Numbered from the stretch's first letter, positions 1-10,525 are shown. The stretch is DNA of 64,000 nt from Paenibacillus sabuli (GCF_014705605.1 NZ_JACXIZ010000010.1:62001-126000), one strand, 5' to 3'. A program made the numbers and translations. Notes: generated from the sequence alone by a model not told the origin.

Positions 1-114
1 GACCGTACGGTCGATGTCCATATCAAACGTTTGCGCGAGCGGTTCGCTGATACATCTGAATTCCGCATCGAGACCGTGCGCGGACTTGGCTACCGATTGG
101 AGACGAACGTATGA
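1..114 (+). CDS. OmpR-family response regulator, C-terminal end only
   Basis: The window opens inside this gene; only the last 37 codons are present. They read as the end of a winged-helix DNA-binding domain: the motif VDVHIKRLRERF (recognition helix) is followed by ETVRGLGYRLE, the wing strand typical of OmpR/PhoB regulators. The stop codon overlaps the start of the histidine kinase gene by four bases (ATGA at 111-114), so the two are translationally coupled and form one two-component system. The receiver domain lies outside the window, so the signal and target genes cannot be judged. Confidence 0.93.
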   Translation, partial: DRTVDVHIKRLRERFADTSEFRIETVRGLGYRLETNV

Positions 115-1472
115 TACGTTCGCTCTATGTGCGCGTCGTACTAACCTTTCTCGGATCCGCTATCGGAGGAATGATCGTAGCTGCGCTTGTAGCGACGATT
201 ATTTTCGAGGGGCAGATGAATGACACGTTAATTGACACCTCATTGGCGATCAGCCGGGATATCGCGCTCATCTATGAGACACTGCCATACGAGCAAGCGA
301 AGACAATCGTTGACAGCATGGAGCAATTGCAATCCTTTTACGTTCGTATTTACGACGAATCGGGCGTCATGCAAGAATTCGGCAATTCCGCCGGAATCGC
401 CCCTTCTCGTATCTCGTCTGACATGCTCAGCCATGTCTTGAGCGGACAAGAATTTAAAAATCCGGATTCCAGTCAATCCTCGATCGTGGTCGGCGTGCCG
501 CTCCCTACCAGCCAAGGGTCGATGGCATTGTTCACGCAGTCGAACTATACGTCGGTCAACGTAGCGCTCTTATGGATCATGACGACGCTTGCGAATTCGC
601 TCGGAGCCGGGAGCGTGTTCATTGTCATTGCTACCCTGTTTCTCGTCCGTCCGATCAACCAATTGACAAAGGCGACGAAGCGTCTGGCCGGCGGAGATTT
701 TTCAGTCAAATTGAATATGAAGCGTAAGGATGAACTCGGCACACTGGCTCGCAGCTTCAACGAAATGACGCAAGGACTTCGTCAATTGGAGTCGATGCGT
801 CAACAATTCGTATCCAACGTCTCGCACGAGATCCAGTCCCCGCTCACGTCCATTGCCGGCTATGCCCAAGCCCTGCAAAGCCTTGAACTGTCCGAACAGG
901 AAAGGCGGCGCTACTTGGACATCATCATCGCCGAATCCGGTCGTGTATCGGCCATGAGCGATAATCTGCTCAAGCTCACCATGCTGGAATCCGAGAACGT
1001 GTCGATGCAAACGGTCCCTTATCGGCTCGACGAGCAGCTCCGACGCATCATTGTGGCGAACCAGCCCTTGTGGGCGGCGCGGGACATTCGCTTCGAGCTT
1101 GATTTGCCGCACACCATGATTACAGCCGACCCCGACCAACTTGAGCTCGTTTGGACGAATATCATTAACAACGGAATCAAATTTTCCCCGGAAGGCAGCA
1201 CGATGCGCATCACCATCAAAAATGGGATTAAAGAAGTGAGCGTTCTCGTTTCTGATTCTGGCATTGGCATTTCGGAGGAGGACCAGGCTCGCATTTTCGA
1301 GCGATTTTTTAAAGCCGATCGCTCGCGCAACCGCAAAATAGCCGGCAACGGTCTGGGGCTCTCCATCGTGAAACAAATCGTATCGCTGCATCATGGCAAC
1401 ATAAACGTCGAAAGCGTTCCCGGACAGGGCACGACGTTCATCATCACATTGCCGATCACTGCGCCGGTGTAA
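111..1472 (+). CDS. Sensor histidine kinase (HAMP, HisKA, HATPase)
   Basis: A 453-residue membrane kinase that autophosphorylates and passes the phosphate to the regulator encoded just upstream. An N-terminal membrane helix (about residues 7-30) is followed by an extracytoplasmic sensor region, a second helix near residues 150-180 and a HAMP linker. The H-box SHEIQSP places the phosphorylated histidine at residue 239. The N-box (NIINNGIKFSP), the G1 box (DSGIGI) and the G2 box (GNGLGLSI) are all intact. The start overlaps the regulator stop as ATGA. A strong terminator follows the stop codon, so the operon ends here. The stimulus is unknown. Confidence 0.95.
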   Translation: MIRSLYVRVVLTFLGSAIGGMIVAALVATIIFEGQMNDTLIDTSLAISRDIALIYETLPYEQAKTIVDSMEQLQSFYVRIYDESGVMQEFGNSAGIAPSRISSDMLSHVLSGQEFKNPDSSQSSIVVGVPLPTSQGSMALFTQSNYTSVNVALLWIMTTLANSLGAGSVFIVIATLFLVRPINQLTKATKRLAGGDFSVKLNMKRKDELGTLARSFNEMTQGLRQLESMRQQFVSNVSHEIQSPLTSIAGYAQALQSLELSEQERRRYLDIIIAESGRVSAMSDNLLKLTMLESENVSMQTVPYRLDEQLRRIIVANQPLWAARDIRFELDLPHTMITADPDQLELVWTNIINNGIKFSPEGSTMRITIKNGIKEVSVLVSDSGIGISEEDQARIFERFFKADRSRNRKIAGNGLGLSIVKQIVSLHHGNINVESVPGQGTTFIITLPITAPV

Positions 1473-1512
1473 TCGCCCCGCTTGCCAACTCCACTGATCC
1501 GAGCCGCATCAT

Positions 1513-1559
1513 GCTTCGCATGCAACCGGTATTCACCGATTGTCTGCGAAGCTTTTTTT
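1513..1559 (+). terminator. Rho-independent terminator after the two-component system
   Basis: GCTTCGCA (1513-1520) pairs with TGCGAAGC (1545-1552), and the inner CAACCGGT/ACCGATTG extends the stem. Seven T residues follow at 1553-1559. It lies about 40 bases after the kinase stop codon. Confidence 0.9.
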
Positions 1560-1683
1560 CGGCCTTGCCTGTTCATATTCCGTTCATATTGGGGTCACGA
1601 CTGCGACATATTGCTCGTTTAAGCTGGATTTGAGCGCACGATAATCCGAATGGAACAAATGAACTAGGGAAGGATGATGAAAC

Positions 1684-2553
1684 ATGAGATCTATCGACAA
1701 CTCTCGGCCCTTTGGCGCTCATCTTCGCATGAGCTGGTGGAAACCGCTTGTGGTGATAATCGGATCTTCGTTATCGATACTGATCCTGCAGATTCTACTC
1801 TACCAGATCGTCGGCATTATCGAGGGCAGCGACGACCCGATGTCGGCCGCGTTCACACCGTTGAAGTTCATGGCCGTCAATCTGAGCACCGGTATCGCGG
1901 GTGTGCTGGCAATTCTACTCCTGGCTTGGATGGCCAAGGTGCCGTGGCGCAGTCTGATCCGCTCATCGCGAGGATTCGATACGCGCCGCTTGGTACAGTA
2001 CCTCGTCGGAGCTGCGCTGCTGGTAGGCGCCGGGCTTGGTGTCGTAGCCTTGGTTGCACCGGACGCACCGGGCTGGACTGCCTTTGGCATCTCATCCACG
2101 ACGATCCTCATGTTAGCGGTGACCGTCCTGACGACTCCGCTCCAGACTACCGGCGAGGAATTACTGTTCCGAGGAGCCGTGCTGCCCGCCGCCGCATCCT
2201 GGGTGCGAGCGGTTCGCCCGGCCCTGGCTGTCGGAATTATCGTATCCGGGATCGCCTTCGCCCTGCTGCACGGTTCAAGCGATCCTTGGCTATTCGGTTA
2301 CTATACCGTGTTTGGCATTTGCACCGGACTAATGATGATCATCAGCCGCGGCATCGAGGCGCCGGTCGCCTTTCACCTCGCCAACAACGTCCTGGCGACG
2401 ACCGTCAACACATTGATGGCGGATGGCGAGGCCTTTCCCCTCGATCGGTCCACCGATTCCGGCGACGCGTCCTTGCTCATCCTTGCAGCCGTCAATATCG
2501 GGATGGTCCTGTTCGTCTGGCTGCGCGAGCGGCGCAATCGGACCAAGCAATAG
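1684..2553 (+). CDS. CPBP-family intramembrane metalloprotease
   Basis: A 289-residue polytopic membrane protein with about eight hydrophobic segments. It has the CPBP (CAAX protease and bacteriocin-processing, Abi) signature: EELLFR with E158, E159 and R163, then H196 in the ALLHGSSDPW segment, then H231 and N235 in HLANN. These are the expected metal-binding and catalytic residues, so it is probably active. The family cleaves membrane-associated peptides or gives self-immunity to bacteriocins; the substrate here is unknown. The ATG at 1684 follows a GGGAAGG ribosome-binding site. No bacteriocin precursor was seen nearby. It converges on the hybrid kinase gene. Confidence 0.88.
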   Translation: MRSIDNSRPFGAHLRMSWWKPLVVIIGSSLSILILQILLYQIVGIIEGSDDPMSAAFTPLKFMAVNLSTGIAGVLAILLLAWMAKVPWRSLIRSSRGFDTRRLVQYLVGAALLVGAGLGVVALVAPDAPGWTAFGISSTTILMLAVTVLTTPLQTTGEELLFRGAVLPAAASWVRAVRPALAVGIIVSGIAFALLHGSSDPWLFGYYTVFGICTGLMMIISRGIEAPVAFHLANNVLATTVNTLMADGEAFPLDRSTDSGDASLLILAAVNIGMVLFVWLRERRNRTKQ

Positions 2554-2668
2554 GGCCTTTGGCAGGCGGCGAGTCGGAGAGATGGCGCTACCCGACCCGC
2601 CGGCCATTCCATTCGATACGCCTTGTCTAGCCGACTAATAGGCACAGGTTCGGCCGGTTTTGTTCGCA

Positions 2669-5600
2669 TCACCTCGCAGGTATTCGTATCGTTACCTTGG
2701 TCCCTCGTCCATACGCAGCGTCGATTTCCAATCCTGACCCGAATGAATGCTGCAAGCGGCGTTCAATATTGATCAGCCCCACGCCTCTACGACCGTGTTT
2801 CTTCTCTTTCAGCATCGTCAATACCGCTTCCGGCATGCCGGGCCCGTCATCTGTTACACGAATGACAACGCCCTCTTCGTCTGCCTGGATTGAAATATGG
2901 ATGCTGCCTGTATCGGTTTGACGCATCGCGCCATGCCTGACCGCATTTTCTACAATCGGTTGAATGATAAGCGGCGGGATGTCGCGTTGGATATGCTCAT
3001 CCACGTCAAGCTTGACTTGCAATCGTTCGCCAAAACGCGCCTTCTCGATCTTTAAGTAAGCATGCACCAATTCGACTTCTTTGCTGATCGGTACGAGTTG
3101 CTCCCGATTCTGAAAATCGAAGCTCCCTCGCAAATAATGACTCAGATTCACGAGTAACGCCTGCGCTTTGTCGACATCGGTATAGGTGACCAAGATAATC
3201 GTTGTAATCGCATTAAACAGAAAATGAGGCTTGATCTGCGCCTGCAGAAAGGCCATCTCGGAGTTGATCAGCTCACCGACGGAAGCTTTCAAGTTCAACA
3301 AGGTCCGGATGCGCGCCCTGAGTTCTCCGGCCTCAACCGGTTTGCTTACAAAATCGTTAACCCCTGCTTCAAAGGCCGCTATGATGTCCTCCGAGCGGTT
3401 TCTTGCGGTCAACAACAGCACGGGGAGCTCGGACAACGTATATCGCTCTCGGATGCTGCGACACACTTCGTAACCCGACAGGCCCGGCATCATCAAATCA
3501 ATCACAGCCAAGTCCACGCGTTGACGTTCCAGCTCCTCCAATGCTTTCGTGCCGTTTGAAACTCCGATAACCGCGTAATTGTCCGAAGACAAGAGCGTAG
3601 TCAGCACTTGCCGATTGATCGGGTCGTCATCCGCTATGAGAATCGTAAATGTTCGATCCGCATTGGATTGTAATCTCTCCCCCATCGGATCCCCTGCTTC
3701 TGCAGTTAATACCGTGAGTCCTACCGTGAGTCCGTGCGGCAGTTCATCCAACACAGCTTGATCCGCAGTCGGACTGTTTACTTCGTTTGCTACCGGAAGT
3801 GTGAATGTAAAGATAGAGCCTTTTCCTGCTTCGGACGTCACGCCAATTGTCCCGCCATGGAGCTCCACTAATCGCTTGGTGATATTCAGGCCTAATCCTG
3901 TGCCGCCATATTCAAGCGCAATCGTTTGATCTGCCTGTTCGTAAGACTCAAAAATCGTATCCAAACGATTTTCCGGAATACCGATTCCTGTATCGTGAAC
4001 AGCGATTTCCAACCAGTTGTCTCGCTCTCGAGTTGTGACGCGTATTTCACCCTCATTTGTGAACTTGAGCGCGTTGCCGATCAGATTGTATAGGACCTGG
4101 TGCAGTCTGTCTTCGTCGGCAACCACATGCGGAACGTCGACGGGCAGTTCGTTAACGAACGTCACCTGCTTGTCGCCTGCCAGATGCCGGAACATGTCCA
4201 ACACTACATTTAGTATAGAACGGACATCCACCGTGCCCCGTTTCAGAACAAGCTCGCCATTTTTTAATTGGGATAAATCGAGGATGTCATTGATCAGATT
4301 CACTAATCTCCGGCAGATCGATACGATTGCATGCATATTTCCCTTTTCAAGTTCGCTCAGCCGCGCAGATGCACCTTCCAGTACAGACTGGGAAAGATTC
4401 AAGATGCCGTGAACCGGAGTCTTCAGCTCATGCGACGTATTGGCGAGAAATTCATCCTTCAAACGATCAAGGGAAAGCAGGCGCTCCGACATTGACTCAA
4501 TCGTTCGGAATGCGTTTGAAAAACGCCTTGCCAGTTCCGTCGCTTCGATAAGAATCAAAGCGAACATTCCAAACGGAAATAACTGCGTATCTGCGGAGAA
4601 TTGAATCATCGAACCCGACGGGTCTTGCAAGAGCAGAATATCGTGAACCATCGTCACCATCAATATAACCGCCCCGGTGATCTGGAGACCGGCACCGCTT
4701 CGTTTTCTCCGGATCGCCTGGATAAATCCGAATAAGTAATAGGAGCAGCATAACAGCACAAAAAGATGAAAGCCACTCGTCCATTGCGTATATAGCTCAG
4801 CAGGAAGAAAGATGACCGTCAGAATGAACACGCAGCCGATCCCTACAAGCGGTCTTATCATTTTCTTGGCGAATTCATCCGGATAAAGCTCCCGAAGAAA
4901 CATTGTAGTCAGCGTGATACCACCATAATAGGCGATGTATTCATTAAAAATGAGCAGGCGTATGTCGATACCCGGAAGTAAATGCTGAATGAAGATCTCC
5001 TTCATCGACAGCATCCGGATCACAACCAGTAAGCAAATCAGTCCAAAATAGAGCGCTGATCGATTGGTTCTGCGCTGAATAAAAACAACAATATGGTAGA
5101 TTCCCATAATCAGCGTGCTTCCCAGAATGATCATATTGATTGCAAATTCCACTAGAGCGGAGTTCTCGATTTGTTCGACAGTCCCTAGATTCATTGCATT
5201 CCATATCCCGCCGCGGGCATACAGGTAGTTGGATACTTGCACGACAATTTCAAATTCTCTTGCATCTGGCTGAAACCTAATGATTTGCGGCGAATAGGCA
5301 GCAACAGCCCGCTCCTTCTCTGTCGCCACCTTCCCGCCTTCGGCCACGATCTTTCCATCAATCATGACCGTGTAGGCGGTGGACACCGTAGGAATGTTCA
5401 AGGATAAAGCATCCGGCCTGCCATCGGTCTTCACGCGCAGTCGGTATGTCGCATACCCTTGTCCGGGCAATGGTCTTCCTTCCCATTGATACGTATTCCA
5501 AACACTTGGCACGTTCACATAATCCGCAATATGCTCCCAGTCCTGCCGTTTGAAATCATCGGATGTCAAGAGACGCTTCCAATAAAACGCCCATGTTCCG

Positions 5601-5788
5601 ACAAGCTTGATTTTCCCTGCGCTTTGAAAGTCCCATTGTGTCAAATCCATTACGCCATTTTCAACGTGCGGGGCCTGCTGATCCTTTTGCTTGATGAAGC
5701 CCGGCAGTAAGACCACACTGGATATCGCCAAGACGACAATGAAAAGCATGCCGATTACACTCGCGCTGCGCTTGTTATCCTGCCACAT
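2669..5788 (-). CDS. 7TM hybrid sensor kinase with receiver and second LytS-type kinase module
   Basis: A 1039-residue signalling protein. In order: an N-terminal membrane helix (about 12-30); an extracytoplasmic 7TMR-DISM-like sensor (about 40-200); seven membrane helices (about 205-425); a HisKA dimerisation domain with H453 in SHELKTP; a first HATPase ([19 protein letters not shown]); a receiver domain with D764 in VIDLMMPG; and a second kinase module of the LytS/YesM type with H855 in QIKPHFLFN and its own ATPase (DDGPGM). It therefore has two potential phospho-accepting kinase histidines in one chain. No partner regulator is adjacent. The start follows a good AAGGAAGG site. Confidence 0.92.
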   Translation of the reverse strand: MWQDNKRSASVIGMLFIVVLAISSVVLLPGFIKQKDQQAPHVENGVMDLTQWDFQSAGKIKLVGTWAFYWKRLLTSDDFKRQDWEHIADYVNVPSVWNTYQWEGRPLPGQGYATYRLRVKTDGRPDALSLNIPTVSTAYTVMIDGKIVAEGGKVATEKERAVAAYSPQIIRFQPDAREFEIVVQVSNYLYARGGIWNAMNLGTVEQIENSALVEFAINMIILGSTLIMGIYHIVVFIQRRTNRSALYFGLICLLVVIRMLSMKEIFIQHLLPGIDIRLLIFNEYIAYYGGITLTTMFLRELYPDEFAKKMIRPLVGIGCVFILTVIFLPAELYTQWTSGFHLFVLLCCSYYLFGFIQAIRRKRSGAGLQITGAVILMVTMVHDILLLQDPSGSMIQFSADTQLFPFGMFALILIEATELARRFSNAFRTIESMSERLLSLDRLKDEFLANTSHELKTPVHGILNLSQSVLEGASARLSELEKGNMHAIVSICRRLVNLINDILDLSQLKNGELVLKRGTVDVRSILNVVLDMFRHLAGDKQVTFVNELPVDVPHVVADEDRLHQVLYNLIGNALKFTNEGEIRVTTRERDNWLEIAVHDTGIGIPENRLDTIFESYEQADQTIALEYGGTGLGLNITKRLVELHGGTIGVTSEAGKGSIFTFTLPVANEVNSPTADQAVLDELPHGLTVGLTVLTAEAGDPMGERLQSNADRTFTILIADDDPINRQVLTTLLSSDNYAVIGVSNGTKALEELERQRVDLAVIDLMMPGLSGYEVCRSIRERYTLSELPVLLLTARNRSEDIIAAFEAGVNDFVSKPVEAGELRARIRTLLNLKASVGELINSEMAFLQAQIKPHFLFNAITTIILVTYTDVDKAQALLVNLSHYLRGSFDFQNREQLVPISKEVELVHAYLKIEKARFGERLQVKLDVDEHIQRDIPPLIIQPIVENAVRHGAMRQTDTGSIHISIQADEEGVVIRVTDDGPGMPEAVLTMLKEKKHGRRGVGLINIERRLQHSFGSGLEIDAAYGRGTKVTIRIPAR

Positions 5789-6002
5789 ATGACCCTTCCT
5801 TCTTTATTGTGCATCCTGCCGATCACGCCGGCTCGATCTGATCTATAGGTAAAATTAATTCCACCACAGAAGTTGATTTTTGTCGAGTACTGGTTCGGGT
5901 CAGACGGGCGAACTTCGGGTAATGAACGAACATGCGGCGCTCATAACTACGCGAGCTCTTGACGAAGTGGAACCCTTGCACAGGATAGAAAGGATGATTC
6001 TC

Positions 6003-7106
6003 ATGCAAAAGCACACCAAGGCAAATCGGACAAGCCGTCTTTTACGGCGAGAAATAACGCCGATCGTTCTCGCTGCGGGCCTGATCGTCGGCGGTTCGAC
6101 GATTCCCGTCACTCCGACCGAAGCCGCGACGCCAACAGCACACCAATTGCAAGCCTACGACACCGTCCGTCTGCAGGTAAACGGGCAGACGCTGGACATG
6201 CAGGGGCTGCTGTCGGCCGGTCGCACGATGATTCCGTTGCGGGCGCTGAGCGAGGCGCTTGATTTCTCAATCTCCTATGATAGCGAAGAACAGATCTATA
6301 CGATCGGATCCGGCGTCAATCAGTTGCAGCTCACCAACGGCAGCTACGGCCCGTCCATGACGGTGAATAACATCTATCTGGGCGACTACGATCCGATCAA
6401 TGTCGAGAGCCGGCTGTACGTGTCGTACCGCGTGCTGAGCGACTTCCTCGGTCTGCACGGCGCATGGGACAATTCGACCAAGACGCTGAATATCGTGCAG
6501 GACGAGCAGGCGAATGCCATCACGCTGGCAACCGAGACGATGAACGAGAGCGTAAACGGCTCCGAGATTTCGATTCGCTATCCGCAGGTTGAGGGAGACA
6601 GCATGCCGACGCAGCGCATCAACGAGACGATTCAGGCCCAGGCGGAGAAGTACTTGCAGGGCGTGACGGAGACCGCCGAGGAACGACCGGACGATGTGCG
6701 CAACTATGAATTCATGCATGACTTCATCGTCACGTATAACCAAAACGGCGTATTGAACGTGCTGACTCAGGATTATAATTACGTCGGCGGCGCGCATGGC
6801 ATCCAATCGCGCACGAGCCTGGTCTTCGACCTCGAGAGCGGCAAACAGCTCTCGCTACAAGACGTCGTCGGCGCCAACACCGATTATCTGCAGGCGCTGG
6901 AGGACGTCGCTCGGACCGGATTGACCGAGATGGACATGTACTTGGGCGAATTCGCCGGCTTCGATGAGGACCCGCAATTCTACCTGAAACGCGACGGCAT
7001 CGTCATGTATTTCGCGCCATATGAGTATACTGCTTATGCCGCAGGCTTCCCCGAGTTCTACGTCCCGTTCGGCGACCTGGGCATTCAGATGCCATTCGAA
7101 GACTAA
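6003..7106 (+). CDS. Secreted protein: copper-amine-oxidase-like stalk domain plus DUF4163/DUF3298 (PdaC/RsiV-like)
   Basis: A 367-residue exported protein. A signal peptide (TPIVLAAGLIVGG, ending near PTEAA) is followed by a copper amine oxidase N-terminal-like domain (VNGQTLDMQGLL...TMIPLRALSEAL; about residues 50-160). Then comes a region like DUF4163/DUF3298, the ligand-sensing fold of RsiV and PdaC, with the typical YVGGAHG motif and the FDLESGKQLSLQDV segment. The frame is open upstream to 5880, but ATG 6003 is preceded by AAAGG at good distance and directly precedes the signal peptide, so it was chosen; ATG 5994 is an alternative. It probably acts in the cell envelope; no enzymatic residues are evident. 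Confidence 0.82.
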   Translation: MQKHTKANRTSRLLRREITPIVLAAGLIVGGSTIPVTPTEAATPTAHQLQAYDTVRLQVNGQTLDMQGLLSAGRTMIPLRALSEALDFSISYDSEEQIYTIGSGVNQLQLTNGSYGPSMTVNNIYLGDYDPINVESRLYVSYRVLSDFLGLHGAWDNSTKTLNIVQDEQANAITLATETMNESVNGSEISIRYPQVEGDSMPTQRINETIQAQAEKYLQGVTETAEERPDDVRNYEFMHDFIVTYNQNGVLNVLTQDYNYVGGAHGIQSRTSLVFDLESGKQLSLQDVVGANTDYLQALEDVARTGLTEMDMYLGEFAGFDEDPQFYLKRDGIVMYFAPYEYTAYAAGFPEFYVPFGDLGIQMPFED

Positions 7107-7155
7107 GCAAGCGAGGTAAGATGCGGCGGCAAATTCCCACACGAATAAACAAAGG

Positions 7156-7197
7156 AAATAACCCGTCTCTGGGCCGTCAGCCCGGGGCGGGTTATTT
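7156..7197. terminator. Bidirectional terminator between convergent genes
   Basis: AAATAACCCG (7156-7165) pairs perfectly over 10 bases with CGGGTTATTT (7188-7197). The loop contains a further GGGC...GCCC pairing. It lies between the two convergent stop codons at 7106 and 7209 and has T/A runs on both sides. Confidence 0.88.
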
Positions 7198-7208
7198 GCT
7201 ATACATGA

Positions 7209-8642
7209 TCAAGGCATCGCTTGCCGCACGCCCTCCATCAAAGCCAGCGTGTCAAGGCCGGCACGGTTGCCCAGCAGAATAATCGTCAGCTCCTGCTCGG
7301 GAATACGCAGAATACCGGTTGAGTAACCGGTGCCGCTGCCGTTGTGGAACAGCGTCCGCGTCTCGTCCGCCAGCTCGCCGATCATCCAGCCGTAGCCGTA
7401 GCTTTTGGCCGAATATGGCGTGTACATCGCTTCCGTCAGCGTCTCGTCCAGCAGCTCGTGCGCTAGCAGCGCCGCATCCCAACGCAGCAGGTCGTCCACC
7501 GTGGAATACAAGGTGCCTGTCCCGGATTGCGACACATAGTAGGCCGCCTCCTCCCAGCCGCCGTCCGCCGCAGGAATATGGCCCGCGATGACCGGCGTCT
7601 CGGGCGTGGCCTCCGCCGTACCCATCAAGCCCGCCGGCCCGGTCAGCCGCTGCGCCACGAAGTCGCCGTAGCTCATGCCACTCAGTCGCTCGATCAGATA
7701 GGCGAGCACCACATACCCGTTGTTGCTGTACTTGAAGTCGCTCCCCGGCTCGAAGGCCAGCGTCTTGGTCCGAATCTCGTCCACCGTCTCCGCGAGCGGC
7801 CGACCGGCCTCGCGCGTGAAGTTGGACGGTAGCCCCGAGGTGTGGGACAGCAGCATGTGAATCGTAATTGCCTCGCCTCCCGGCAGGCCCGGTACGTAGC
7901 GCTCGATCGAATCCGTCAGCGCCAGCTTGCCGCTCTGGACGAGCTGCAGCACCGCCGCCGCCGTGAACGACTTGCTAATCGAGGCGATGCGCGAGCGCAT
8001 GTCCGGGCGATTCAGCACGCCGTCGCGCGCCAGTCCGTAGCCCTTGCGCAGCAGCGTATCGCCGCCGACGGCGACCAGAGCAAGTCCGCTATAGTCTTGC
8101 CCGATCAGATAAGCGTCGGCCGCCTGCAGCTCCGTCGCCAGCACCGACACTTCGTCGGGCTGGGCGTCGATAACGTAGCCCTCCCCTGGCGCGGCGCTGC
8201 GGGACACGGACAGAGTCGCCTTGAGCGCATCCGCGAGCCCGCGCAGCGGGACCATCATGACGCCATGCTCGATTCGCGATGCAGCCTGTGCCGTGAGCTC
8301 CGCCTTGTTGTGCGCGAAGACAGCCGTGCCGCCGCGGTGCACGATGCGATCCCCGTCACGCTCCATCACAGCCGCCCGCAGCTCCGCATCCCAGCGGACA
8401 TGCGCGCCCAGCGCCTCCGCCGCTTCGCGCAGCGGCACCATCGTCACGCCGCCCGAGACATAGGGCGGCGCGCTCCACGCGATGCGGGCGCCGTCGATTG
8501 TCACCTCGGCAATGGTCCGTGTCGTGCCTGTCGCGCTCGCGGCTGCGCCCGCGCCGGAGGGTGCAGCCAGCAGCAGCCCCAATGCCAGCAAAAAAGCCGG
8601 GGGCATGCCCCGGCGCATGGTACGTCCAAAAATCTTCATCAT
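7209..8642 (-). CDS. Secreted beta-lactamase-family serine hydrolase with copper-amine-oxidase-like stalk domain
   Basis: A 477-residue exported protein. A signal peptide (FLLALGLLLAAP) leads into a copper amine oxidase N-like domain (MVPLREAAEALGA and a second MVPLRGLADAL; about residues 35-150), then a class C beta-lactamase/esterase-type domain. The active-site SISK (S-x-x-K) sits near residue 220, YSN provides the second motif, and HNG the third. Such proteins are usually D-aminopeptidases, esterases or penicillin-binding-like hydrolases rather than resistance enzymes. The frame stays open far upstream, but ATG 8642 has a GGAG site ten bases before it and starts the signal peptide. Both stalk-domain proteins flank the same terminator. 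Confidence 0.88.
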   Translation of the reverse strand: MMKIFGRTMRRGMPPAFLLALGLLLAAPSGAGAAASATGTTRTIAEVTIDGARIAWSAPPYVSGGVTMVPLREAAEALGAHVRWDAELRAAVMERDGDRIVHRGGTAVFAHNKAELTAQAASRIEHGVMMVPLRGLADALKATLSVSRSAAPGEGYVIDAQPDEVSVLATELQAADAYLIGQDYSGLALVAVGGDTLLRKGYGLARDGVLNRPDMRSRIASISKSFTAAAVLQLVQSGKLALTDSIERYVPGLPGGEAITIHMLLSHTSGLPSNFTREAGRPLAETVDEIRTKTLAFEPGSDFKYSNNGYVVLAYLIERLSGMSYGDFVAQRLTGPAGLMGTAEATPETPVIAGHIPAADGGWEEAAYYVSQSGTGTLYSTVDDLLRWDAALLAHELLDETLTEAMYTPYSAKSYGYGWMIGELADETRTLFHNGSGTGYSTGILRIPEQELTIILLGNRAGLDTLALMEGVRQAMP

Positions 8643-8704
8643 TGCTTTATCACACTCCGTATCCGCATCACTTGGCTTCATTATTGCGGACTTGGGCGCT
8701 GTGG

Positions 8705-10525
8705 TCAAGCGAGCAACCGATATTCGGGACCGCTCATCCCCGCCAGCCGTACCCGGTCTCCCGCTTGCAGCGTGTAGGCCTTGTACGGAATCATCATCTC
8801 GCCGTTGAGCAGGCTGCCGTTGCGCGAGCCGAGGTCCTTGACGATACAGCGCTCTGCGCTGACCTCCACCTCCAGATGCGCGCGCGAGATGCCCGAGCCC
8901 GCATCGACGTGGTCGGCGCTCTCGGAGGAGCGTCCGATGATGGTCGTCCCCTCCGGCCAGGACAACGATTCCACGCGGCCGCCGTCGCTTCGTTCCATGC
9001 GTATCCCCGCCGCTCCGACCGCTTCCTCGCCGCCCAGCAGCACAGTCGCTTCGTCCGGACCCAAGCGGGCGGTCGGCGCGATGTCGCCGTGGCCTTGGGA
9101 GGCGGCAGCGACCGGAGCCGGTCGGGTCTGTCGGGCAGCCTCTGAACGGGGCTGCACCGAGGACGCCGGCTGCTCCAGCGACGCTGCCGCTTCGCGCGCC
9201 GCCTGGGCATGCCCTTCCTGATCGTCTGCGCCATAGTCGCGTCGATTCCGATGTGCCGCACCTTGCGTCGATGAATTTCGTTTGGCCGGGAAGGCTTCGT
9301 CCTCCTCGTCTGTTTCGTCCGCCGATGCATCCATCCATCCGCCCCAGCGCGGCATCCTTTCCGGATCGGGCTCGCCCTCTTCCTCCAGATCCGCATCGGT
9401 GGCGTCGGCATCCGGCGGCAGGAGGCGGCGCCAGACGACGACGCACCCCCCCGCGGCCACGAGCGTACCCGCCGCCGCCAGCAGCGCCGAGGTCATGCCT
9501 GGTGATTCCAGGTAGAGATAGCGCCAGATCACGGCGGATACGACAATGAACCCTGCGCCCAATATCCACTTCAGACGCGTCGGATCCATGCCCGGAGCCC
9601 CTTCTCCCTCTTCCCATTCCATCCATTCCGCCGAAGACTGTTCCAGAGCAGGCGCCCGCAGCGGCTGACCCGTCTCTTCCGGTATGCGCCTGCTGGAAGC
9701 GATGCTCGTCGCCTCCTGCATGTCGGACGCTCGTCGCGCTGTCTCTCGCGCCCCTTCCGCATCGTTCGACCAGACCGCCGCTCGTCCCAGCTCTGGGGAC
9801 AACGGCTCCCCCGGGCTCTTCTCCGGCACGGACCGGCGACCATGACTCTCACCGCGGCCCTGGCCTTCGCCGCCCTGCTCGCGCCGCCCGCCTCGCCCGC
9901 TTCCCGCACGCTCGGCTGCAGCCCCGGGCGCGCCATGCTTGGCGGCAGCCGGAAGTGGCGGGGCAAGCAACTCCAGCAGCAGCACCTTCAGCTCCCGCAG
10001 CGTCGCTTCCTCGCGGTCGATCGCCTGCAGCAGCCGCTGCAAGCCGTCGCCGTCCACCTGCTCGACATGAGCAGTCCAGCGTACCGCTAGTCCGAGCAAG
10101 GCGGTACGCGCCGAGCGAGCTTCGGCTGTCGACCGAGCGGGCACGTAGACCAGCCCGATCTGCTCCGGCCGATCGCCGACGAAGATGCAATTCTCGTGCA
10201 GCAATACGCCCTCCTGCCGCAGCATGTAATCCCGGCAGGCTTCCAGGGCCTCCACAACGGCGAGCAGCAAGGTATAGTAATCGCGCATGGCCAGCGGTCG
10301 CAGCCGCAGCCAGTGCGTCAGCATTCGCTTGCCCGACAGCCTGTAGTGAAAGGTCAGCTCGCCGTCGAGCTCCATCCACTCGACCGGCAGCAGTCCGGGC
10401 GGCTGCTCCGCCGTCAGCATGTGCAGCTCCACGTCGATCAGTTCGTCGCGGGCGATGCCGGGCTCGCGGCGCAGCACCATTTCGTGTCCGCGATTCATGG
10501 CAAAGTCAATCTGATAGGGCTCCAT
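8705..10525 (-). CDS. DUF6382 and FHA domain membrane protein of the Tad locus
   Basis: A 606-residue protein. The N-terminal ~190 residues (start MEPYQIDFAMNRG) resemble DUF6382, often found beside Gram-positive Tad genes. A disordered Gly/Arg/Glu-rich linker follows, then two membrane helices (about 318-365), a second charged linker, and a C-terminal FHA domain (about 515-606) with IIGRSS, SRAHLEV and GSRNGSLLNG, which binds phosphothreonine. ATG 10525 was chosen because a perfect AAGGAGG lies seven bases upstream. It is the last gene of the Tad operon and may tie pilus assembly to Ser/Thr kinase signalling, which is inference. No kinase gene is in the window. Confidence 0.85.
   Translation of the reverse strand: MEPYQIDFAMNRGHEMVLRREPGIARDELIDVELHMLTAEQPPGLLPVEWMELDGELTFHYRLSGKRMLTHWLRLRPLAMRDYYTLLLAVVEALEACRDYMLRQEGVLLHENCIFVGDRPEQIGLVYVPARSTAEARSARTALLGLAVRWTAHVEQVDGDGLQRLLQAIDREEATLRELKVLLLELLAPPLPAAAKHGAPGAAAERAGSGRGGRREQGGEGQGRGESHGRRSVPEKSPGEPLSPELGRAAVWSNDAEGARETARRASDMQEATSIASSRRIPEETGQPLRAPALEQSSAEWMEWEEGEGAPGMDPTRLKWILGAGFIVVSAVIWRYLYLESPGMTSALLAAAGTLVAAGGCVVVWRRLLPPDADATDADLEEEGEPDPERMPRWGGWMDASADETDEEDEAFPAKRNSSTQGAAHRNRRDYGADDQEGHAQAAREAAASLEQPASSVQPRSEAARQTRPAPVAAASQGHGDIAPTARLGPDEATVLLGGEEAVGAAGIRMERSDGGRVESLSWPEGTTIIGRSSESADHVDAGSGISRAHLEVEVSAERCIVKDLGSRNGSLLNGEMMIPYKAYTLQAGDRVRLAGMSGPEYRLLA

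Noticed and set aside
8643-9626. Upstream extension of the serine hydrolase reading frame to 805 codons
   Set aside because: The extension overlaps the FHA gene in another frame, is Gly/Arg-rich shadow sequence, and the true start at 8642 has a ribosome-binding site and signal peptide.
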